Source: Actinomadura oligospora ATCC 43269
GTDB lineage: Bacteria; Actinomycetota; Actinomycetes; Streptosporangiales; Streptosporangiaceae
NCBI RefSeq assembly: GCF_000518265.1
Contig: NZ_JADG01000003.1
Coordinates: forward strand, 496,001 to 560,000
DNA length: 64,000 nt
Reading direction: 5' to 3'
Under the pieces are notes generated by a model. The model ran no database searches. It worked only from the letters and a program-made list of their open reading frames with translations, and was not told the DNA's origin. Shown piece by piece: positions 32,318 to 40,063 of this stretch. The position numbers and the translations under genes are program-made. The stretch's first letter is position 1. Each line of letters begins with the position of its first letter.

Positions 32318-34642
32318 TCAGTCCGTGTGGTCGAGGACCGCCGCGATGATGCTGTCGGTGTCGATCCCGTGCGCGCGGTGCACGCTCTCCAGGTCGCCGG
32401 ACTGGCCGAACGCCGTGACGCCCAGGTGCGTCGCCGGGGTTCCGGTCACCCCGGCCAGGAAGGCCAGGGTGTGCGGGTGGCCGTCCAGCACCGTCACCAG
32501 GGGCGCGGCGCGGTCGGCGGGGAAGAGCGTGTCCAGGATCCACGTCGGCGCGTCGTCCAGGCCGCGTCGCGCCTGGACCGCGCGGAAGAGCAGGTCGGGG
32601 CTGACGACGCAGAGCACGTCGACGGCCGTGCCGAGCTTCTCCAGGCGCTCCGCGGCTTCGAGGGCCTCGGGGACGAGGGCGCCCACGGCGACGATGGTGG
32701 CGTCCGGGGTGCCCGGCGCGCGCCGCAGCGCGTAGCCTCCGGCGACCACCTGCCGCCGTCGACGTTCGCGGGCGGCGGGGTCCGTGGGGATCGCCGCCAG
32801 ACGCTGATCGACCGGCCGCGTGGACAGCCGCAGGTAGGCCGAGGACCCCCCGGGGCGGCCGAGCCGTCCCAGCGCCGCGAGCAGGACCCACTCGGTCTCC
32901 AGGGCGAACGCGGGCTCCCAGGTGGTGCATCCGGGCTGCTCGATGCCGATGGACGGGGTCACGATCGACTGGTGGGCCCCTCCCTCGGGGGCGAGGGTGA
33001 CGCCCGACGGGGTGCCGACGAGGATCGACTGGCCTCCCGCGTAGATCCCGAACGACCAGGGTTCCAGCGCCCGGGTGACGAAGGGGTCGTACAGCACGCC
33101 GATCGGCAGGAGGGGTTCGCCCCAGCGGCTCCAGGTCGCGCCCAGCTCGCCGAGCAGGCCGACCAGGTTGCCCTCGGCGATGCCGAGCTCGATGTGCTGG
33201 CCCGCCGGGCCCTCCCGCCAGTGCAGGATCGTCTCGCGGTCGTCGGCGAACCAGTCGAGGTGCTCCTGGGGCGACCAGACGCCGACCTTGTTGACCCAGC
33301 CGCCCAGGTTGGTGCTGGAGCTGACGTCCGGAGACACGGTGACGACCCGCGCGCCGGCCTGCGGGGCGGCGCGGTTCAGGTCGAGCAGGGCGCGCCCCAG
33401 CGCGGACTGGGTGGTCGCGGTTCCGGACGGAGTGCGGCCGAGATCGGTGGGGACGGCGGGCGGCGTGGCGGGCGGGGTGACCGTGCGGCGCAGCCGTTCG
33501 GCGGTGTCGGCGCACAGCGCGGCGGCCTCGCTCCCCGGCGTGAACCGTTGCCACGGCACCTCGGCGGACACCCCGACGCGGGCCGCCAGCTCCTCGATCT
33601 GGGGACCGGTCAGCAGCGCCGAGTGGTTCTGGGGGTGGCCCTCGATGGGCAGGCCGTACCCCTTCACGGTGTAGGCGATGATCACGGTCGGACGGGTGTC
33701 GTCGATGGCGTGGAACGCCTGCCGCAGCGCGGCGTGGTCGTGCCCGCCGAGGGCGCGGACGACCTCGGCCAGCCGATCGTCGTCGACGCCCGCGAGGAGG
33801 CCGCGGATGGCCCCCGCCCCCGGGCCCGTGCCGGGGAGGAGTTCGCGCAGCCGGTCCGGAGTGTGGCGGAGCAGGCGCTGGTACTCCGGGTTGGTCATGG
33901 TGTCGATGCGCTCGCGCAGCGCGTCGCCGCCCGGCCGCCGGAACAGCTCCTCCAGCGCCGCGCCGTACTTGACGGTGATGACCTGCCAGCCGGCCGCGGC
34001 GAAGAGCGACTCCATGCGTTGCGCGCCCGCGATGGGCACGACCCGGTCCAGGGACTGGCGGTTGAAGTCGACGATCCACACGATCTCGCCGAGCTCGGCG
34101 ACGCGCGGGTCGAGGATCGCCTCCCAGACCGCGCCCTCGTCGAGTTCGGCGTCCCCGACCAGCGAGTACTGGCGTCCGGACGCCTGGGGGGTGAAGTGGC
34201 CGCCGACGTACCGGCGGGAGACGGCGCCCCAGATGGGGGCGGTGGCGCCGATCCCTACAGAGCCGGTGGAGTAGTCGGCCGGAACCGGGTCCTTGGTGCG
34301 GGAGGGGTAGCTTTGCAGCCCGCCGAAGGCGCGCAGGGTCGTCAGGTGCCGCTCGTCCAGGGCGCCGAGCAGGTACTCGATGGCGTGCAGGACGGGCGAG
34401 GCGTGCGGCTTGACCGACACCCGGTCCTCGGGCCGCAGGTGCTCGAACCACAGCGCCGTCATGACGCTGGTGATGGAGGCGCTGGACGCCTGGTGTCCTC
34501 CCACCTTGAGGCCGGTGGGATTGGGGCGGACGCGGTTGGCGTGGTCGACGATCGCGGTGGACAGCCACAGGACGCGCTGTTCCACCTCGCGCAGGACGTC
34601 CAGGCTGGTGTCGGTCACGGGTGTGGAGATCTGATCAGTCAT
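32318..34642 (-). CDS. AceE/transketolase-like thiamine-diphosphate 2-oxoacid dehydrogenase E1 (MdeB-like)
   Basis: A 774-residue ThDP enzyme related to homodimeric pyruvate dehydrogenase E1, but shorter than AceE (about 890). The ThDP/Mg motif is GDAELDEG (163-170) to Asn194 in VDFNRQSLD, parallel to the GDGEMDEPE...N of AceE. A transketolase-like central domain and a C-terminal domain follow. It lies 75 bases downstream of a methionine gamma-lyase-like gene with an Lrp-type regulator upstream, the order seen in the Pseudomonas mdeR-mdeA-mdeB locus. There MdeB is thought to act on 2-oxobutyrate released from methionine. No E2/E3 genes are nearby. Confidence 0.88.
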   Translation of the reverse strand: MTDQISTPVTDTSLDVLREVEQRVLWLSTAIVDHANRVRPNPTGLKVGGHQASSASITSVMTALWFEHLRPEDRVSVKPHASPVLHAIEYLLGALDERHLTTLRAFGGLQSYPSRTKDPVPADYSTGSVGIGATAPIWGAVSRRYVGGHFTPQASGRQYSLVGDAELDEGAVWEAILDPRVAELGEIVWIVDFNRQSLDRVVPIAGAQRMESLFAAAGWQVITVKYGAALEELFRRPGGDALRERIDTMTNPEYQRLLRHTPDRLRELLPGTGPGAGAIRGLLAGVDDDRLAEVVRALGGHDHAALRQAFHAIDDTRPTVIIAYTVKGYGLPIEGHPQNHSALLTGPQIEELAARVGVSAEVPWQRFTPGSEAAALCADTAERLRRTVTPPATPPAVPTDLGRTPSGTATTQSALGRALLDLNRAAPQAGARVVTVSPDVSSSTNLGGWVNKVGVWSPQEHLDWFADDRETILHWREGPAGQHIELGIAEGNLVGLLGELGATWSRWGEPLLPIGVLYDPFVTRALEPWSFGIYAGGQSILVGTPSGVTLAPEGGAHQSIVTPSIGIEQPGCTTWEPAFALETEWVLLAALGRLGRPGGSSAYLRLSTRPVDQRLAAIPTDPAARERRRRQVVAGGYALRRAPGTPDATIVAVGALVPEALEAAERLEKLGTAVDVLCVVSPDLLFRAVQARRGLDDAPTWILDTLFPADRAAPLVTVLDGHPHTLAFLAGVTGTPATHLGVTAFGQSGDLESVHRAHGIDTDSIIAAVLDHTD

Positions 34643-34717
34643 GGCGCGGTCCCGGCGGTGACGTTGACGGTGATGGTGCGAGCGGCGTTGAGGCGAGGAG
34701 CCGCGGACGCCCCGTGG

Positions 34718-36004
34718 CTACCCTCGGCCGAGCCGTTCGGCGGCTTCCACAAGGGGACGGTCCGACTCCTGCCGTGTCTCTGGGGTGGCCTGCGCAGGGG
34801 CAGCGGTCGCGGAAAAGGATATCGAGTGGCGTGTCGCCAGGGCCCGGTCGAGGTCGGTGATGAGGTCTTCGGCGTCCTCCAGGCCGATGGAGAGCCGGAC
34901 CAGGCTCGCGGCCGGACGGGCCCGCGGGGCGACGGGCCGGTGGGTCAGCGCCGCGGGGTGCTGGATCAGCGAGTCGACGCCGCCCAGGGAGACCGCGTGG
35001 GTGAACAGGCCGGTCGCCGAGGTGACGCGTTCGGCCTGCTCGTAGCCGCCGTGCAGGTCGATGGAGATCATCGCGCCGGTCCCGTCCATCTGGCGTCCGA
35101 GCAGCCCCAGCGGGTCTCCGTCGAACCCGGGGTAGTAGACCCGCGCGACGCTCGGGTGGGTCTGCAGCCATGCGGCGATGCGCCGGGCGTTCGCCTGCTG
35201 CGCCCGCACCCGGACCGGCAGGGTCGCGAGCCCCCGGTGCAGGAGGTAGGCGCCCAGGGGGTGGAGCAGGCCGCCGGTGACGGCGCGGACCCGGCGCAGG
35301 GCGGCCGCCTGCTCCTGGCCGCAGGCGATGACACCGGCGATGACATCGCCGTGCCCGCCCAGGTACTTCGTCGCGCTGTGCAGGACCATCGCGGCGCCGA
35401 GGTCGAGGGGATTCTGCAGGATCGGGGTGGCGAAGGTGTTGTCGACGAGGACGGGAGTGCCCTCGGCCGCCTCGACGACGGCGCGGATGTCGACCAGGTC
35501 CAGCGTCGGGTTGGCGGGCGTCTCGAGCACGACCAGCGCGGTGTCGGGACGGCGCGCGGCGGCGACCTGCGAGGCCGAGCAGTAGGTCACCTCCGCGCCG
35601 AGGAGACCCGAGGCGAGCAGGTGGTCGGTGCCCCCGTACAGGGGACGCACCGCCAGGACATGACGGCGTCCGCCGCTCTCCTTCAGGGTCGCCAGGATCG
35701 CCGCGGTCATCGCCGCCATGCCGGAGGAGAACGCCACGGCGGCCTCCGCGTGCTCCAACCGGGCCAGCGCCGACTCGAACCGTGCCACGGTCGGGTTCCA
35801 GAGCCGCGCGTAGACCGATCCGCCCTCGGGGTCCGGCGTCCCCCCACCGGCCATGGCCTCGTAGGACAGGCCCCCGGCCTCGATGCTCGAGAGCGGGTTG
35901 GTCGTGGAGAGATCGATCGGCGGCGCGTGGACGCCGAGTTCCGCCAGGTCCTCGCGGCCCGCGTGGACGGCGACCGAGTCGAGTTGCAGATGCGACGAAG
36001 TCAT
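34718..36004 (-). CDS. Cys/Met-metabolism PLP enzyme, methionine gamma-lyase-like (MdeA-like)
   Basis: A 428-residue fold-type I PLP enzyme of the trans-sulfuration family. It has cofactor-binding Ser/Gly in AFSSGMAAMT, Asp188 in VDNTFATP and the Schiff-base Lys213 in SATKYLGGHGD. The PLYGG loop (121-125) carries Gly where characterised methionine gamma-lyases have a specificity Cys (LYGCT), so cystathionine gamma-lyase or synthase activity cannot be excluded. Context (a downstream AceE-like E1 and a divergent Lrp regulator) favours a catabolic gamma-lyase. The ATG at 36004 lacks a clear ribosome-binding site; a tail of about 30 residues rich in Ala/Glu/Arg follows the core. Confidence 0.88.
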   Translation of the reverse strand: MTSSHLQLDSVAVHAGREDLAELGVHAPPIDLSTTNPLSSIEAGGLSYEAMAGGGTPDPEGGSVYARLWNPTVARFESALARLEHAEAAVAFSSGMAAMTAAILATLKESGGRRHVLAVRPLYGGTDHLLASGLLGAEVTYCSASQVAAARRPDTALVVLETPANPTLDLVDIRAVVEAAEGTPVLVDNTFATPILQNPLDLGAAMVLHSATKYLGGHGDVIAGVIACGQEQAAALRRVRAVTGGLLHPLGAYLLHRGLATLPVRVRAQQANARRIAAWLQTHPSVARVYYPGFDGDPLGLLGRQMDGTGAMISIDLHGGYEQAERVTSATGLFTHAVSLGGVDSLIQHPAALTHRPVAPRARPAASLVRLSIGLEDAEDLITDLDRALATRHSISFSATAAPAQATPETRQESDRPLVEAAERLGRG

Positions 36005-36061
36005 GGCGGAAGACTGGGCCGTTCCCCAATGATCTGCAAGACTCTCCGTGGAAAAAACGAC

Positions 36062-36073
36062 TATGCGCGCATA
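36062..36073. promoter_or_regulatory. Palindrome in the MdeA/Lrp divergent promoter
   Basis: TATGCGCGCATA is a perfect 12-bp palindrome in the 98-base gap between the divergent lyase and Lrp-type genes, set in an AT-richer stretch (GAAAAAACGAC just upstream). It is a probable binding site of the Lrp-family regulator. Confidence 0.6.
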
Positions 36074-36102
36074 TTGGTGCAGTTTCCGCAAAAGGAGTGC
36101 TC

Positions 36103-36600
36103 GTGGCCGGGCCGCAGCCGAAGAAACCACAACCCGTTCCGGCCCCCCTCGACGGCACGGACCTGGCGATCCTCGCCGCCCTCGTGGACGACGGGCGGAT
36201 GACCAACGCCGCGCTCGCGGCCCGGGTGGGCATCGCCGAGTCGACCTGCGCCTACCGCGTGCGCGCCCTGCGGGACGCCGGGGTCGTCACGAGCATCGCC
36301 GCCCGGCTCGACCTCGGCGCGCTCGGCCACCCCATTCAGGCCATCATCAAGGTGCGCCTGGGCAGCCACAGCCGCGACCACGTCCACACCCTCTACGACC
36401 GGCTGGTCGACGTGCCGGGCGCCCTGACGGTGCTCCACGTCGGCGGCGACGACGACTTCCTCCTCCACGTGGCCGTCGCGAGCCCCCAGGAGCTCCGGGA
36501 CCTCATCCTCGAACACGTGACCGTCCACCCGATGGTCCGCCAAACGGAGACCCAGCTGGTGTTCGAAGTACGCGACGGCCGCGGCGTCCTCACCCGCTGA
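36103..36600 (+). CDS. Lrp/AsnC-family regulator (MdeR-like)
   Basis: 165 residues from the GTG at 36103, with AAAGGAG five bases upstream. The N-terminal helix-turn-helix (LDGTDLAILAALVDDGRM, then AALAARVGIAESTCAYRV) is followed by a RAM ligand-binding domain with GALTVLHVGGDDDFLLHV. Lrp-type proteins bind amino acids and form octamers. Its divergent position next to the lyase and E1 genes strongly suggests amino-acid-induced control of that operon, as MdeR does in Pseudomonas (established there; inferred here). Confidence 0.92.
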   Translation: MAGPQPKKPQPVPAPLDGTDLAILAALVDDGRMTNAALAARVGIAESTCAYRVRALRDAGVVTSIAARLDLGALGHPIQAIIKVRLGSHSRDHVHTLYDRLVDVPGALTVLHVGGDDDFLLHVAVASPQELRDLILEHVTVHPMVRQTETQLVFEVRDGRGVLTR

Positions 36601-36637
36601 CCCCAGCCCGATGCGCGTCGGGGACCGACTGTCGAGG

Positions 36638-37048
36638 TCACCTGGAGCGCTTGTCCTTTCGGGCCTCGCGCCAGGCCAGGACGAGGATCGGGCCGAAGAT
36701 CATGAGGCAGAGCACGCTGATGACCAGGCCGAAGACCTCGGCGAAGTCCGTCGGGTTCGGGCCCGCGAGGTCGGAGGCGGTACCCCAGATCCCGGCCAGG
36801 CAGAAGACGATCAGGATCGAGAGGAGCACGACGAGGACGCGGTCGCCCTGCCTTTCGTTGCGCTCCCGCTGCGCGAGCAGCTCGTCCCGGCGGGCCACCA
36901 GCTCGTCGAGTTGCTCGCGGAGCAGTCGTCCGGCCGGATCGTCCGGGGCCACACCGGACAGGCGCGCGCTCATCGAGTCGATCACCGAGTTGAGCGTGGT
37001 CAGCTCGGTGGGTCCGCTCGGAACCGAGTAGGGCACCACGCGCTCCAT
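36638..37048 (-). CDS. Small membrane protein with N-terminal coiled coil
   Basis: A 136-residue protein. Residues about 20-66 form a charged helical region (LLREQLDELVARRDELLAQRERNERQ is split here only for description: LLREQLDELVARR then DELLAQRERNE) that looks like a coiled coil. Two hydrophobic helices follow (VLVVLLSILIVFCLAGIWG and FGLVISVLCLMIFGPILVLAW). The C-terminus is basic. I recognise no family. It is convergent with the Lrp gene and has no operon partner. Function unknown. Confidence 0.7.
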   Translation of the reverse strand: MERVVPYSVPSGPTELTTLNSVIDSMSARLSGVAPDDPAGRLLREQLDELVARRDELLAQRERNERQGDRVLVVLLSILIVFCLAGIWGTASDLAGPNPTDFAEVFGLVISVLCLMIFGPILVLAWREARKDKRSR

Positions 37049-37177
37049 GGTCGCTCTCGCGCGCCGTCCCGGACAGGCCTCTGGACGGTTCCGGTCACGG
37101 TCGTCGGTAGACGGCAGAGAGGTCGCCTTGCCGGGCGTGACGACACCGCCGCCGGGGGCGAAGGTCTGCGTCCCTCA

Positions 37178-38404
37178 TCACCGCCGAGAGTGTGATTGGT
37201 CCCGGTTGTCCGGGTGGTGGCCGGGGTCCTGGTGTCCGGGATCGGCGGTGTCAGGCGTGGTTTCGCGGGTTTGGAGGCGGAGGGCGGTGGTCAGGCCCAG
37301 CGTCATGACGGCGGCCCCGAGTAGGCAGAGCGCGGTCCAGCCGCCCGCCTGGTAGAGCGCGGTGCCGACTCCGGCGCCGACGACGCCGCCCAGCGTGTAG
37401 AGGGTCATGTAGACGGAGGCGACCCGCGACCGGGCGCCATCGGCCCGGCCGTAGAGCACGCTCAGGTTCAGCAGATGGACGGCCTGGACCGCAAGGTCCA
37501 TCGCGACCAGGCCGAGCAGCAGCCAGGACAGCGACGAACCGCCCATCCAGAGCGCCCCGAAGGACGCGATGCCGAGCGCCGGTGCCGTCCTGGTCAGCAG
37601 CCGCTCCCGGCCCCGGTCGGCCGCCCTGCCGACGAACCGCGCCGCGAGCGTGCCCGCGGCTCCGGCCAGCGCCAGAAGTCCGATCGTGGTCTGCCCGTAG
37701 TGGTACGGCGGCCCCGCGAGCTGGAAGGAGAGGGTGGCCCACAGCGCGCCGAAGGCGGCGAAGGCACAGGCCCCGAGGTACGACCGGCGCCGGAGCAGGG
37801 GGTCGCGTGCCGCCAGCCGGACCGTCGCGGCGAGCTGCGCGCGGTATCCGATGGTCGTCTCGGGTGGTGTCGGCGCCATCACCCGGGCCGGCACGACCAG
37901 CAGGGCCGCGGTCGCCAGTGCCGCGATCGCGAACAGCGCGCGCCAGCCGAGCGCCTCGGCCACCACCCCCGCGACCGTCCGCGACAGCAGGACGCCGGTC
38001 ATCCCGCCCGTCAGCATCGTGGCCATCGCCCGGCCGCGTTCGTGCGGGGCGGCGAGTCCGGCGGCGTAGGGCACGAGGACGTTCACGACACCGGCGCTGG
38101 TCAACCCGAGGACCGCCCCGGCGATCAGCAGCACCTCGGCCGTCGGCGCGGCGGCGGTGGCGGCCAGCGCGGCGACCTCGGCGCCGAGCAGGACGCCGAC
38201 CAGCCGCCGGCGTCGCACGATGTCGCCGAGAGGGACGACGAGCACCAGCGCCAGCCCGTACCCGAGCTGGCCCACCGCGGTGAGGTAGCCCGCGGAAGGG
38301 CCGAAGGACCGCGCCATCTGCGGCAGGAGCGGCTGGCAGTAGTAGAGGTCGGCGATCGTGACGCCGTAGGTCACGGCCAGGAGCCGGAGGGGTGGAGTGC
38401 TCAC
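37178..38404 (-). CDS. MFS transporter (12-helix, arabinose-efflux-like)
   Basis: About 408 residues from the GTG at 38404 (an upstream GTG at 38434 would lie inside the MocR operator). Twelve helices are visible. Motif-A-like VVPLGDIVRRRRLVG follows helix 2, and helix 1 carries YGVTIADLYYCQPLLPQM, typical of a subfamily of drug or sugar efflux MFS. The C-terminus is a His/Asp/Gln-rich tail (PGHQDPGHHPDNRDQSH) that could bind metal. It is divergent from a MocR regulator only 47 bases away, the probable controller. Confidence 0.9.
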   Translation of the reverse strand: MSTPPLRLLAVTYGVTIADLYYCQPLLPQMARSFGPSAGYLTAVGQLGYGLALVLVVPLGDIVRRRRLVGVLLGAEVAALAATAAAPTAEVLLIAGAVLGLTSAGVVNVLVPYAAGLAAPHERGRAMATMLTGGMTGVLLSRTVAGVVAEALGWRALFAIAALATAALLVVPARVMAPTPPETTIGYRAQLAATVRLAARDPLLRRRSYLGACAFAAFGALWATLSFQLAGPPYHYGQTTIGLLALAGAAGTLAARFVGRAADRGRERLLTRTAPALGIASFGALWMGGSSLSWLLLGLVAMDLAVQAVHLLNLSVLYGRADGARSRVASVYMTLYTLGGVVGAGVGTALYQAGGWTALCLLGAAVMTLGLTTALRLQTRETTPDTADPGHQDPGHHPDNRDQSHSRR

Positions 38405-38427
38405 CCCGCCGACGGTAGGAGGCGAAT

Positions 38428-38447
38428 GGGCCACCGGTAAGATCCAC
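38428..38447. promoter_or_regulatory. MocR-type direct-repeat operator
   Basis: On the minus strand GTGGATC (38441-38447) and GTGGCCC (38428-38434) form a 13-bp-period direct repeat similar to the tandem TGG-containing sites of PdxR/MocR proteins. It overlaps TAAGAT (38438-38443), a -10 candidate placed for a leaderless MocR mRNA. Confidence 0.5.
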
Positions 38448-38451
38448 TTTC

Positions 38452-39888
38452 ATGTCGGACGATGGGCCCAATCGGAGCATCGACCTGCTGGTGGACGTCG
38501 AGGCCGGGACCGGGCGGCGCGCCGGGCTGGAGGAGGCGCTGCGCACCGCCATACGGATCGGACGGCTCGGGCCGGGCACGCGGCTGCCCGCCTCCCGGGC
38601 GCTCGCCGCGGGGTTGGGGATCTCCCGCGGGACCGTCCGGGCCGCCTACGACCAGTTGGTCGCCGAGGGCTACCTGACCGCCCGCCAGGGCTCGGGCACC
38701 GTGGTCGCGCTGCGCGCGCAGGCCCCGCCGGAACCCCGGACCGGCGCCCCGTCCGAACCTCGGACCGAGGCCCACGGCGGCGGCGGGCGGTACGACCTGC
38801 GACCCGGCAGCCCGGACGCCTCCGCCTTCCCCACCGCGCTCTGGCTGGACGCCTCGCGCCGCGCCCTGACCCGGGCGTCCGCGGAGGCCTTCGGGTACGG
38901 CGACCCGCGCGGCCGGATCGAGCTGCGGATCGCGCTCGCCGCCTACCTCGGCCGGACCCGCGGCGTGCTGGCCCGTCCGGAGAACATCCTGATCACCAAT
39001 GGCCACCTGCAGGGCATCACGCTGCTCGCCCGGGTCGTCGGCGGGACGGTCGCCATGGAGGACCCGGGCGTCCCGTTCCACGCCGAGGGGGTCCGTCGCG
39101 GCGGCGCGGCGGTCGTGCCGCTGCCCGTGGACCGCCGCGGCGCCCGCACCGACCTGCTGGCCGGGACGGCGGCGACCGCCGTCGAGGTCACCCCGGCCCA
39201 CCAGTACCCGACCGGCCGCACATTGCAGCCCGAGCGCCGCCGGACGCTGGTGGAGTGGGCCCGCGACACCGGCGGCCTGATCATCGAGAACGACTACGAC
39301 GCCGAGTTCCGCTACGACCGCAAGCCGGTGGGCGCGCTGCAGGGCGTCTCACCCGAGGAGGTCGCCTACCTGGGGACGACGTCCAAGACCCTCGGCCCGG
39401 CCCTGCGCCTGGGCTGGATGGTGCTGCCGTCCCGCCTGGTCGGCGCCGTCGCCGACGCGAAACTGCACACCGACCATCACACCGAGCACCTCGGCCAGCT
39501 CGCCTTGGCCGACCTCATCACCCGGCACGCCTACGACCGCCACATCCGCGCCTCCCGCCAGCGCTACCGCCGCCGCCGCGACCAGCTCCGCACCCGTCTC
39601 CAGCCCTACCTGTCCCACGGCCTCACCATCGAGGGCATCGCCGCGGGCCTGCACGTCCTTCTGACCCTCCCACCGGGCGGCCCGACCGAGGCGGACGTCA
39701 CCGCCGCGGCCACCGCGCGGGAGCTGGCCCTCGGCTACCTGACCGAACGGCGGTTGAGCCCGTCCACCCCCGAGCAGGCGATCATCATCGGCTACGGACG
39801 CCCCGCCGACCACGCCTACTCCGCGGCCCTGGACGCCCTGACCAGCACCCTCGACGCCGTCCTCCTCCCACCCGTCCCGGAACTCTGA
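38452..39888 (+). CDS. MocR-family (GntR helix-turn-helix plus aminotransferase domain) regulator
   Basis: A 478-residue chimera. An N-terminal GntR-type winged helix (LPASRALAAGLGISRGTVRAAYDQL, cited in two parts: LPASRALAAGLG and ISRGTVRAAYDQL) is joined by a Pro/Glu-rich linker to a fold-type I PLP domain. That domain has ENDYDAEFRY and the PLP lysine in TSKTLGPALRLGW. MocR proteins sense PLP or amines and regulate neighbouring genes. The ATG lies 8 bases after a TAAGAT -10 candidate, consistent with leaderless translation. The divergent MFS gene is the likely target. Confidence 0.93.
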   Translation: MSDDGPNRSIDLLVDVEAGTGRRAGLEEALRTAIRIGRLGPGTRLPASRALAAGLGISRGTVRAAYDQLVAEGYLTARQGSGTVVALRAQAPPEPRTGAPSEPRTEAHGGGGRYDLRPGSPDASAFPTALWLDASRRALTRASAEAFGYGDPRGRIELRIALAAYLGRTRGVLARPENILITNGHLQGITLLARVVGGTVAMEDPGVPFHAEGVRRGGAAVVPLPVDRRGARTDLLAGTAATAVEVTPAHQYPTGRTLQPERRRTLVEWARDTGGLIIENDYDAEFRYDRKPVGALQGVSPEEVAYLGTTSKTLGPALRLGWMVLPSRLVGAVADAKLHTDHHTEHLGQLALADLITRHAYDRHIRASRQRYRRRRDQLRTRLQPYLSHGLTIEGIAAGLHVLLTLPPGGPTEADVTAAATARELALGYLTERRLSPSTPEQAIIIGYGRPADHAYSAALDALTSTLDAVLLPPVPEL

Positions 39889-40063
39889 GCCGTGCGGACG
39901 GCCCCGAGTCCTGACACTTCGCGCTCATCCCTGCCGCGCTCGCCGAACGGGCTGAACGGCATGTTGAGGGGTTTCGCTGCGGGAGGGGACGAATCTTGTC
40001 GGCGGGTCTGGGGGCGTTTAGTTTGGGCAGACGGTCTCTCACGGTGCGTTAAGGGGCGTTGCC

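Noticed and set aside
31154..36202. A very long open frame on the plus strand antisense to the E1 and lyase genes
   Set aside because: It is a GC-driven shadow: the minus-strand genes carry complete catalytic motifs, whereas this frame is low-complexity Arg/Gly/Ala/Asp-rich with no recognisable domain.
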